From an uncultured Actinomycetes bacterium (GTDB lineage Bacteria; Actinomycetota; Actinomycetes; Mycobacteriales; Mycobacteriaceae), in contig CAIWCQ010000003.1 in assembly GCA_903911165.1 (NCBI GenBank), positions 1-7,496 of the forward strand: a stretch of 7,496 nucleotides of DNA, in the 5' to 3' direction. This document shows positions 1 through 7,496 of the stretch, one piece after another. Below the pieces are notes generated by a model, which was not told the DNA's origin, searched no databases, and saw nothing but the letters and a program-made list of their open reading frames with translations. Each line of letters begins with the position of its first letter. Positions within the stretch are counted from its first letter, which is position 1. The translations under genes were made by a program, and so were the position numbers.

Positions 1-1114
1 ATACGTCGACAACGACGGTGGCCACCACCGAAGCGCCGATCAGCGGGGCCAGCAGATCGCCGATCAGCGGCAGCGTCTGAAGCAGATCGATGATCGGCGC
101 GGCGAACAGCCCGACAAGCGGGATACCGGTCAAGAACATGTCGAAATCAGTGACCTCGCGAACCCGCACACCGAAGGTCTGGGTTCCCGCCGTTCCACCA
201 TCGAGCCAGTTGGCATACGGCAGGATCGTGAAACTCTGCGCGGTGTTCCCGAGAAGCGGGATCGTGCCCAGGCTGATCTTGCCGCCTAGATCACCCAGGG
301 CGCAGTTGCTGCCGCAGGTAGCGCCGAGGGCGGTGTAGGTCATCATCAAACCGCGCGAACTAACGGCCTCGAGGTAGCCCTGGATGATGCCGTCGGCGAT
401 GGTCACCGTCGGGTCGACGGTGAGGCCTCCGCTGGTCACCTCCGCCGAGGAGGTCACCGTCGCCGAGGAAGTCACCTGCGCGGCCGGGGCACTGCGCACG
501 GCCCTGCCCAGCGGTTCGCGGCGGGCGGCGGCCAGTAGCGCCCACGCCGCCGGGGAATCGGCCGGCACCAGCGGATCGGTGTCGGCACCGTCGGAGACAC
601 CATTGTCCGCCTCAGACAGGAACGCCGTCACCTCGTAGGCCTCGACCGGTTCGGGAAGCGGATCGGGCATCGGATCGATGTGAATCCTGATATCCGGCCC
701 GGTCGGCTCCGGCAGTTCCACCGCAGGCGGCACGACCGTGAAGTCTTCGGCCGCAACGCTATTCGCCTGTGGCTCCGGATCCACGACCGCCAGCGCCGCG
801 ACGCGGCGGGCCACACCAACTGTGGGCGCGGTGATCGATTGCGCGCTCAGCTCAGGTGACACGGTGCGCGCGCGATCGTTGCTCCGGGTGGCCGCACCCC
901 GGTTGGCACCGGGGTTGGCTCGGCGGGCTGAGGGCTGGTTCCCAGCGGCTGGGGATGCAGAGGCTGGGGATGCCGCATCAGCGGCATCAGCGCCCCGCGC
1001 ACCGCTATCGGAGGTGTCCGCCCAAGCCACAGCGCCGGTGGAGAACATCGCCGCGCCCACCCCCAGGGCCACCGCCAACCCGCCAACCCGCCCAACAAAA
1101 AGTGAAGCGCCCAT
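1..1114 (-). CDS. Exported protein with signal peptide and Pro/Ala-rich linker, possibly alpha/beta-hydrolase-like (3' end outside window)
   Basis: An uninterrupted minus-strand frame runs from an ATG at 1114 to the left edge, giving 371 codons and no stop. The start is supported by a strong Shine-Dalgarno (GGGAGGA) five bases upstream. Residues 1-32 form a Sec signal peptide: a short polar start, a Gly/Ala/Val hydrophobic core and an AWA|D cleavage site after residue 32. Residues 33-170 are a disordered Ala/Pro/Asp linker. A WALLAAARRE segment follows at about residue 200, of a kind I associate with mycobacterial exported proteins, then short VTSSA-type repeats. From about residue 245 the sequence becomes ordered, with a CGSNC pair (Cys267, Cys271), a VREVTDFD stretch and hydrophobic LPLIGDLLAPLIG-like turns. 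From memory this tail resembles the region before the catalytic domain of mycobacterial exported CocE/X-Pro-peptidase-like alpha/beta hydrolases; no catalytic triad is visible, so the function is tentative. That the reading frame is a gene is near certain. Confidence 0.85.
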   Translation of the reverse strand, partial: MGASLFVGRVGGLAVALGVGAAMFSTGAVAWADTSDSGARGADAADAASPASASPAAGNQPSARRANPGANRGAATRSNDRARTVSPELSAQSITAPTVGVARRVAALAVVDPEPQANSVAAEDFTVVPPAVELPEPTGPDIRIHIDPMPDPLPEPVEAYEVTAFLSEADNGVSDGADTDPLVPADSPAAWALLAAARREPLGRAVRSAPAAQVTSSATVTSSAEVTSGGLTVDPTVTIADGIIQGYLEAVSSRGLMMTYTALGATCGSNCALGDLGGKISLGTIPLLGNTAQSFTILPYANWLDGGTAGTQTFGVRVREVTDFDMFLTGIPLVGLFAAPIIDLLQTLPLIGDLLAPLIGASVVATVVVDV

Positions 1115-1310
1115 GATTGTCCTCCCAGGAATCGTGCAAGACCTCTAGGCGGACTCTAGACCCGTCACCGGCGGGGCCACCGGCAAACACCCACAATCGA
1201 CGAAGTCATTTCACCGAGAAGTCACTCAGGCGAATTACGCCATGCAGGAGTGTCGAATTCCAAGCAGGCGCCGTCGGGGCCCGCCGCGATTCGGCAAACA
1301 CCGAGGCGCA
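1115..1310. other. Intergenic spacer between two minus-strand secreted-protein genes
   Basis: This 196-bp spacer separates the stop of the aspartic protease gene (1311) from the start of the left-edge gene. It holds the Shine-Dalgarno of the latter. It also has small repeats: CTCTAG at 1143-1148 and 1154-1159 (11-bp spacing), GAAGTCA at 1202-1208 and 1218-1224 (16-bp spacing), and a weak GGCG-AATTA-CGCC hairpin at 1229-1241. A TAGAGT at 1153-1158 on the minus strand fits the loose mycobacterial TAnnnT -10 pattern and would give a leader of about 30 nt, but no convincing -35 sits in front of it. No intrinsic terminator with a T tract was seen. The spacer is long enough for the left-edge gene to have its own promoter. 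Confidence 0.4.
1120..1126 (-). promoter_or_regulatory. Shine-Dalgarno of the exported protein gene
   Basis: On the minus strand GGGAGGA stands five bases before the ATG at 1114. It is the strongest ribosome binding site in the window and fixes the start of the left-edge gene. Confidence 0.75.
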
Positions 1311-3125
1311 TCACCAGATGGCGAAGTCCGTAGAGCCGATCCGGTTCGGCGCCGCGTAGTTAATGTAGACCGGGCCCTGCTGGAACGGGATGTAGCCGGT
1401 GTTCATCAACGCGCCGTCATCGACCACCGTCGGACTGTTCGACCCGATGGTGTTGTAGGAATACAGCAGCGTCGCGCCGTCGGCGGTATACACCGAGATC
1501 TTGGTGTTGGTCGGCACCGAGGTCGCGCCACCGATCAGGTACGCCGGCAGGGTTCCGTACACGCCGCCGGAGTCGATGATGGAGTTCGCGGTCTGCTTGG
1601 GACCGTCGTTAATGCTGACCGTGACATAGGCGTCCGGTGCGCCGGGCACCGACACCCGGGTGGGCAGTGGGTTGGGCCCGAAGACCATGACACCGAACAA
1701 TCCGAGTAACGCGCCTTGATAGAGCAGGAATCCGTCGCTGAGTTCGCCCGGCAGGGAGGCGGTCGGGATGGTGTAGCCGTCCGGGCCCGGGCCGTAGGTG
1801 TTCGCGCCGACACCGAGGATGCCGTCCACCTGGGCCGGTTTCAGGAATTCCTCGAAGGCCGCGGCGTCGGCGTCGTCGACGATGTTGACGGCGGTCGGCG
1901 CGGTGACAGCGCCGCCACCGAAGTCGACCGTGGTCACATAGGTGGTGTAGCGGAACGTCTTGGTCAGATCGCCGCTGAAGCGGATCTCGCCGGTGGCCAC
2001 CGGTTCACCGAGATCCCCGGGCGCGGAGTCGCGGGTGATGATCAGACCCGAGGATCCGGTGTCGACGAGCATTGGGTTGCCCGGGCCGTCGTTCACCGAG
2101 ACATTCACGACCGGTTCGGTGAAGGCCTTCATCTGGACCGGGACGAATGCGTACACCTTGCCGTTGCTGCGAGCCTGGCCGACGAGGGCCTGGGTGGGCG
2201 CGATGGCGGCGCCCAACAGGTTCACCAGTGGCAACAACAGTGCCGCGCCGGTGAGGCCGGCCTCGGCCAACACCGGCAGCGACATGGTGACCAACAGGTT
2301 CACCTGGGTCACCTGGTGGATGAGGGGTATGCCGGCGGTGGTCGCGATCGCCTGCGATGCGGCCGGCATGTTGTTCTGCCAGGCCGTCAGTGACCACGCG
2401 GCCTCGGCGAGGAAAAGTTGCGGAACGATCGAGGCCACGCCGGCGGCGACATTGCCCGCGCCCCAGGTCTGCTGGTTCAGCAGCGATTGCGCGTCGGAGA
2501 TCTGCTGCATAGCCAGCGCGACCTTGGTGCCCGGCACGATCGGATCCGCCGGCAGGTAGGACGCCATGTTGTAGGACGGGTCCGCTCCCGGCGGGGGCGG
2601 TGCCGCTGCCGGCAGTGCGGAGGCCGGTTGCACAGCGGGCAGCGCCGACTGCGCGGCCAGCGCAGGAAGCGGGGCAAGAGCGGACAAGGCGGACCGGCCG
2701 GGGCCGGCGGCAGTGCGACGGGCGCTAGGCCGTGTGAGGGCCGCGTTTGTGGGCGGCGCCGTAACCGCGAGATCTGCCGCGGGCACCGACGAATTGGCCG
2801 CGGCCGAGGCGGGCACCGGAGACCTTGCCGGTGCGCTGACCTTATTCGCACGCCCCGCCACCGCACGCGATTGGCGTGGGGTCGCACCGCGGACGGTGCT
2901 TTCCGAGGCGGCGCTGCCCGAGGTGGTTCCTGCTGAGGTGGTTCCTGCTGGGGGGGCGCCTTCTGGGGGGGTGCCTTCTGAAGTGCTGTTGTGCGACGAA
3001 CCGGCGTCGGCACCGACGTCCGCGACGGCAACGGCGGTTCCACCGACCATTCCTGCGCCCAGCCCCAGCGTGACCGCGGCAGTCCCCAGCCAGGCGTAAG
3101 GCCGGATACGGCGGTGTTTCGACAC
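1311..3125 (-). CDS. Secreted pepsin-like aspartic protease, PecA/PE_PGRS16-type domain without a PE domain
   Basis: This is predicted to be an exported aspartic endopeptidase of 604 residues. Residues 1-35 are a Sec signal peptide with basic start KHRRIR, hydrophobic core and AVA|D cleavage. Residues 36-180 are a Ser/Thr/Ala/Pro linker with five-residue repeats (50-69). Residues 185-315 are a hydrophobic, probably helical domain (AWSLTAWQ near 243-250). The protease domain fills 320-604. It has two lobes with matching signatures: VSVNDGP then VDTGSSG (catalytic Asp355), and VSINDGP then IDSGG (catalytic Asp518). The nearest characterised relatives are the C-terminal domains of PE_PGRS16 and of PecA (PE_PGRS35), which processes PE_PGRS proteins and LipY at the cell surface of M. 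marinum; here the PE/PGRS part is absent. I chose the GTG at 3125 because GAAGGGG lies seven bases upstream and it gives a classic signal peptide; an in-frame GTG at 3149 would add eight residues. The substrate is unknown. Confidence 0.82.
   Translation of the reverse strand: MSKHRRIRPYAWLGTAAVTLGLGAGMVGGTAVAVADVGADAGSSHNSTSEGTPPEGAPPAGTTSAGTTSGSAASESTVRGATPRQSRAVAGRANKVSAPARSPVPASAAANSSVPAADLAVTAPPTNAALTRPSARRTAAGPGRSALSALAPLPALAAQSALPAVQPASALPAAAPPPPGADPSYNMASYLPADPIVPGTKVALAMQQISDAQSLLNQQTWGAGNVAAGVASIVPQLFLAEAAWSLTAWQNNMPAASQAIATTAGIPLIHQVTQVNLLVTMSLPVLAEAGLTGAALLLPLVNLLGAAIAPTQALVGQARSNGKVYAFVPVQMKAFTEPVVNVSVNDGPGNPMLVDTGSSGLIITRDSAPGDLGEPVATGEIRFSGDLTKTFRYTTYVTTVDFGGGAVTAPTAVNIVDDADAAAFEEFLKPAQVDGILGVGANTYGPGPDGYTIPTASLPGELSDGFLLYQGALLGLFGVMVFGPNPLPTRVSVPGAPDAYVTVSINDGPKQTANSIIDSGGVYGTLPAYLIGGATSVPTNTKISVYTADGATLLYSYNTIGSNSPTVVDDGALMNTGYIPFQQGPVYINYAAPNRIGSTDFAIW
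2920..2979. repeat. Four tandem 15-bp units with two G7 runs, inside the protease linker
   Basis: Units at 2920-2934 and 2935-2949 are identical (GAGGTGGTTCCTGCT). Units at 2950-2964 and 2965-2979 differ from each other at one base and each begins with seven G. The repeats are in frame and encode five-residue blocks of the extracellular linker (AGTTS twice, then EGAPP and EGTPP). Repeat-number changes would keep the frame, while slippage in a G7 run would break it. Confidence 0.85.
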
Positions 3126-3132
3126 GCAACTG

Positions 3133-3139
3133 CCCCTTC
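3133..3139 (-). promoter_or_regulatory. Shine-Dalgarno deciding the protease start
   Basis: GAAGGGG on the minus strand is seven bases before the GTG at 3125. It argues for this start over the upstream GTG at 3149, which has only AAGG about seven bases upstream. Confidence 0.55.
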
Positions 3140-3155
3140 GGCTCGCCACCTGACT

Positions 3156-3161
3156 ACCTTA
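3156..3161 (-). promoter_or_regulatory. Candidate -10 element of the protease gene
   Basis: TAAGGT on the minus strand fits the mycobacterial TAnnnT -10 pattern. A transcript starting six to seven bases downstream would begin at about 3149. It would then either be leaderless at the upstream GTG, or have a leader of about 24 nt carrying the Shine-Dalgarno for the GTG at 3125. The region 17 bp upstream (TACCAT at 3179-3184) is not a consensus -35. This is pattern recognition only. Confidence 0.3.
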
Positions 3162-3162
3162 A

Positions 3163-3178
3163 CGTTTCCTGAGAAACG
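3163..3178. repeat. Perfect inverted repeat in the divergent promoter region (possible operator)
   Basis: CGTTTC at 3163-3168 and GAAACG at 3173-3178 are exact inverted copies around a CTGA spacer. The repeat lies between the divergent protease gene and gluQRS, directly upstream of the candidate protease -10, where a bound regulator would block RNA polymerase. It has no T tract and sits at the 5' ends of both genes, so a terminator is unlikely. No regulator gene is present in the window. Confidence 0.5.
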
Positions 3179-3246
3179 ATGGTACCGGCTGCGAGCCGCG
3201 GAGGTCGGATCCGCAGGTCACGACCCCGAGTTGGCCCATCACGTCG

Positions 3247-3252
3247 TAGATT
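3247..3252 (+). promoter_or_regulatory. Candidate -10 element for leaderless gluQRS transcription
   Basis: TAGATT fits the TAnnnT mycobacterial -10 pattern and ends eight bases before the gluQRS ATG at 3261. Transcription would then start at or next to the start codon. No Shine-Dalgarno is seen before 3261, which agrees with a leaderless mRNA, a common type in mycobacteria. No -35 consensus is evident. Confidence 0.35.
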
Positions 3253-3260
3253 CGTCACAC

Positions 3261-4175
3261 ATGACCGGTCACGTCCCCTGGCATTCGCCACCTCTGCACA
3301 CCGTGACCGGTGCCGGCCGCTTCGCGCCCAGTCCGTCGGCGGATCTGCACCTCGGCAACCTGCGCACGGCAGCACTCGCCTGGTTGTTCGCGCGCTCAAC
3401 GGGGCGGCGATTCCTGATTCGCGTCGAGGACCTCGACGAGCGCACCCACACCGACGTGGCGGGCCGCCAACTCGCCGACCTCTCCGCCATCGGGGTCACC
3501 TGGGACGAGGAGCCCCAGTGGCAGTCCGCGCACCGGGCACGCTACGAGGAGGTGATCGCCGGCCTCACCGGGCGCGGACTGCTCTACGAGTGCTTCTGCA
3601 GCCGAAAGGACATCCTCGACGCGCCACGGGCCCCGCACGCCCCCGAAGGCGCCTATCCGGGAACCTGCCGTGGGTTGACCGACGCGCAGCGCTCAGCACA
3701 ACGCGACGTCGGCCGCCCACCGGCGCTGCGACTGCGCGCGGAGACCACCGCGTACACCGTCGATGACCTGGTGCACGGCAGCTACACCGGCGTGGTCGAC
3801 GATTTCGTGCTGCGCCGGGGTGACGGGGTGCCGGCCTACAACCTCGCCGTCGTTGTCGATGACGCACTCTCCGGGATCGACCAGGTGGTGCGCGGCGATG
3901 ATCTGCTGACGTCCGCGCCCCGTCAGGCCTATCTGGCCGGGCTGCTTGGCTACCCGCAGCAGTCCTATGTCCACGTTCCGCTGGCGCTGAACGCCGACGG
4001 CAGGCGGCTGGCCAAACGCGACGGAGCGGTTACCCTCGGCGAACTCGGTGTCGCACGGGCGTGGACGCTGATCACCGAATCACTGGGCTGGCCGGCGACC
4101 GATATGACCGAACTGCTCGAGCGCTTCGACCCGGCGCTACTGCCGCGACAGCCATGGATCTACCAGCCGGGCTGA
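3261..4175 (+). CDS. gluQRS: Glutamyl-queuosine tRNA(Asp) synthetase
   Basis: This cytoplasmic enzyme activates glutamate with ATP and attaches it to the cyclopentenediol of queuosine at the wobble position of tRNA(Asp). It is a paralog of the glutamyl-tRNA synthetase catalytic core that lacks the anticodon-binding domain. The 304-residue length fits the family (about 300). Visible signatures are [16 protein letters not shown] with the HIGH-type motif at 30-33, and the zinc-site pattern Cys111, Cys113, Tyr132, Cys136, matching the C-x-C...Y-x3-C arrangement of E. coli YadB. RVEDLDE follows the first motif, and RRLAKRDG at 248-255 stands in for KMSKS. The ATG at 3261 is preferred; an in-frame GTG at 3303 would still keep the first motif, while the frame upstream of 3261 is not protein-like. 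The gene converges on the tgt operon, and Tgt makes the precursor of its substrate, so a shared pathway is very likely. The family assignment is firm. Confidence 0.95.
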   Translation: MTGHVPWHSPPLHTVTGAGRFAPSPSADLHLGNLRTAALAWLFARSTGRRFLIRVEDLDERTHTDVAGRQLADLSAIGVTWDEEPQWQSAHRARYEEVIAGLTGRGLLYECFCSRKDILDAPRAPHAPEGAYPGTCRGLTDAQRSAQRDVGRPPALRLRAETTAYTVDDLVHGSYTGVVDDFVLRRGDGVPAYNLAVVVDDALSGIDQVVRGDDLLTSAPRQAYLAGLLGYPQQSYVHVPLALNADGRRLAKRDGAVTLGELGVARAWTLITESLGWPATDMTELLERFDPALLPRQPWIYQPG

Positions 4176-4181
4176 GCTCAG
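4172..4181. other. 10-bp palindrome carrying both convergent stop codons
   Basis: CTGAGCTCAG is a perfect palindrome centred between the two convergent genes. Its left half supplies the TGA of gluQRS (4173-4175) and its right half the TGA of the dehydrogenase gene (4178-4180 on the minus strand). Only 2 bp separate the genes, so no separate intrinsic terminator fits between them and transcripts must end inside the opposing coding sequence or overlap. A weak GGCAG/CTGCC inverted repeat at 4181-4200, in the dehydrogenase coding end, is the only nearby hairpin. Confidence 0.7.
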
Positions 4182-5401
4182 GCAGGTAGCTCCATCTGCC
4201 CCCACGGCGAGCCGTAGGCGGTCAGCAGTTCCAGGAATGGTTCCGATTCGAAGCATTCCGGCCCGAGCACACCGGTACCGCTCCAGGTGCCATTGGCCAG
4301 AAGTTCCAGCGCCACAACGGGATTGATCGCCGTCTGCCACACCACGCACTGGTGTCCGTACTCGGCCATCGACCATTCGTTGTCGACGACGTGATAGAGG
4401 TAGGTCGATCGGGGCTGGCCGTCCTTGCCGGTGCCGGTCACCCACAGCCCAGCACAGGTCTTGCCCTTCATCTGCGGGCCCAACGCGGCCGGGTTGGGCA
4501 GGCACGCCGCGACCACATCGCGCGGGCTGACCTCCACGGCGCCCTTGTCGCTGCCGACCTTCACCGCCTCGGTGCGGTCCAGTCCTAGCTTGTGCAGCAC
4601 CTTGAGCACGTCGATGAACTCCTCGCCGAGGCCGTACTTGAATGTCACCCGCTTGCAGTCGATCCAGCGGGGCATCAGCAGGACTTCCTCGTGCTCGACA
4701 TTGACGCACTCCACGGGACCGATGCCGTCGGGGAAGTTGAAAACCTCAGGCTCACTGAAGGGTTCGGTGACGAACCAGCCGCGGTCCTTCTCCCAGATCA
4801 CCGGCGGGTTGAGGCATTCCTCGATGGTGGTCCAGATGGAGAACGACGGGGCAAACTCGTAGCCCTCGACGGTGAGGTTGGCCCCGTCGCGCACGCCGAG
4901 TTCGTCGATGTCACTGAACAGGTTGTCCGACGCGTAGCGGGCGAAGACGTTGGCCAGCCCCGGTTCCACGCCGAGGCCGACCAGTGCCAGTCGGCCGGCC
5001 GCCTTCCACTGCGGCTCCGCGGCGAACTGCTCATCCCCGAGTTTTACCCCGGTCAACTCGTAGGGCTTGTCCGGATGGCGCTGCGAAAGGCTCATCGCCA
5101 TGTCCAGGTAGTCCGCCCCACCGGCCAGGGCACCGTTGAAGATCGGCATCACGAACCGCGGGTCGACGGCGTTCATCACGTGGGTGATGCCGTGCTGGCG
5201 AACCAGCGTCGCGACCGCCTCCTCCGACGACGCGTCGACAGCCGTGGCAGTGAAACGTGCGTCGGCCACGGCATTAGCTGCCTGCTGGGCGCGGACGTGG
5301 TCATAGTCGGCCACCACGATCTGGTCGAAGAAGTCACGTCGTTTCGCGATCGCACAGAACGCCGAACCGACCCCACCCGCACCGACCAACAGAATCTTCA
5401 T
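4178..5401 (-). CDS. Saccharopine-dehydrogenase-family NAD(P)-dependent oxidoreductase
   Basis: The 407-residue product begins with a Rossmann fold: beta strand MKILLVGAGGVG with the dinucleotide loop Gly7-x-Gly9-x-x-Gly12. The second strand ends IVVADYD (Asp32, Asp34), and an acid there usually favours NAD over NADP. HVMNAVDP (74-81), YLD (98-100) and LVGLGVEPGLANVFA (140-154) match the layout of saccharopine and carboxynorspermidine dehydrogenases, as does the C-terminal catalytic half. These enzymes make or cleave secondary amines between an amino acid and a carbonyl compound. Which member this is cannot be told from sequence: saccharopine dehydrogenase, a carboxy(nor)spermidine dehydrogenase-like enzyme, lysine 6-dehydrogenase-like, or something new. 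It starts 9 bp after the P450 stop and has no evident Shine-Dalgarno, so it is probably translationally coupled in the tgt-P450 operon. No membrane segment or signal peptide is seen. Confidence 0.85.
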   Translation of the reverse strand: MKILLVGAGGVGSAFCAIAKRRDFFDQIVVADYDHVRAQQAANAVADARFTATAVDASSEEAVATLVRQHGITHVMNAVDPRFVMPIFNGALAGGADYLDMAMSLSQRHPDKPYELTGVKLGDEQFAAEPQWKAAGRLALVGLGVEPGLANVFARYASDNLFSDIDELGVRDGANLTVEGYEFAPSFSIWTTIEECLNPPVIWEKDRGWFVTEPFSEPEVFNFPDGIGPVECVNVEHEEVLLMPRWIDCKRVTFKYGLGEEFIDVLKVLHKLGLDRTEAVKVGSDKGAVEVSPRDVVAACLPNPAALGPQMKGKTCAGLWVTGTGKDGQPRSTYLYHVVDNEWSMAEYGHQCVVWQTAINPVVALELLANGTWSGTGVLGPECFESEPFLELLTAYGSPWGQMELPA

Positions 5402-5410
5402 GCGCGAAAA

Positions 5411-7496
<2,086 letters not shown>

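Noticed and set aside
1229..1241. GGCG-AATTA-CGCC hairpin downstream of the protease gene as a terminator
   Set aside because: The stem has only four pairs and no T tract on either strand.
1716..2393. Plus-strand frame of 225 codons, with a neighbour at 1960-2559
   Set aside because: Both are antisense to the aspartic protease and have composition typical of shadow frames; the protease frame has catalytic motifs and a signal peptide.
2477..3043. Arg/Pro-rich minus-strand frame resembling a basic nucleic-acid-binding protein
   Set aside because: It is an alternative frame of the Ala/Pro/Thr linker of the protease; the Arg/Pro content follows from GC-rich codons read out of frame.
3185..3199. 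CGGCT-GCG-AGCCG hairpin in the divergent region
   Set aside because: The stem is short with a three-base loop, sits upstream of both genes, and such hairpins are common by chance at this GC content.
2991..3260. Longer N terminus for GluQRS using the upstream in-frame ATG at 2991
   Set aside because: It would overlap the protease gene and add about 90 residues without homology to the family, whose members begin shortly before the FAPSPS motif.
4181..4200. GGCAG/CTGCC inverted repeat as a gluQRS terminator
   Set aside because: It lies within the dehydrogenase coding end, has five-pair arms with a ten-base loop, and lacks a following T tract.

Overview
The window is high-GC DNA that reads as a mycobacterium, probably a rapid-growing Mycolicibacterium-type species. 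This rests on recognition of protein styles: exported proteins with an N-terminal signal followed by long Ala/Pro/Ser/Thr linkers, a PecA/PE_PGRS-type aspartic protease domain, frequent GTG starts, and an actinobacterial-style Tgt. No RNA gene, CRISPR array, insertion sequence or phage gene was seen.

Layout. (1) 1-1114, minus strand: the first 371 codons of an exported protein that runs off the left edge. It has a clear signal peptide and a Pro/Ala-rich linker; the fold behind it is probably an exported alpha/beta-hydrolase-like enzyme, but the catalytic part lies outside the window. (2) 1311-3125 (or 3149), minus strand: a secreted two-lobed pepsin-like aspartic protease related to the PecA/PE_PGRS16 protease domain, but with an ordinary signal peptide and linker where PecA proteins have a PE domain. 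(3) 3126-3260: a short divergent promoter region with a perfect 6-bp-arm inverted repeat. (4) 3261-4175, plus strand: gluQRS, glutamyl-queuosine tRNA(Asp) synthetase. (5) 4178-7496, minus strand: a tight operon read right to left: tgt (tRNA-guanine transglycosylase, 5' end cut by the window edge), a cytochrome P450 overlapping tgt by 4 bp (ATGA), and a saccharopine-dehydrogenase-family oxidoreductase starting 9 bp after the P450 stop. gluQRS and this operon converge with 2 bp between their stop codons.

How the genes may work together. Tgt inserts a 7-deazaguanine base (preQ1 or queuine) at position 34 of GUN-anticodon tRNAs, and GluQRS attaches glutamate to queuosine in tRNA(Asp). The first and last known enzymes of queuosine (Q) modification therefore lie within about 2.5 kb of each other, with two oxidoreductases between them that have no known Q role. 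No QueA, QueG/QueH or preQ1-synthesis gene is in the window. The visible substrate-pocket segments of Tgt differ from the classical preQ1-type bacterial enzyme. The most interesting hypothesis is a queuine-salvage or Q-derivative module in which the P450 and the dehydrogenase-like protein take part. The operon structure is seen directly; the functional link is inference.
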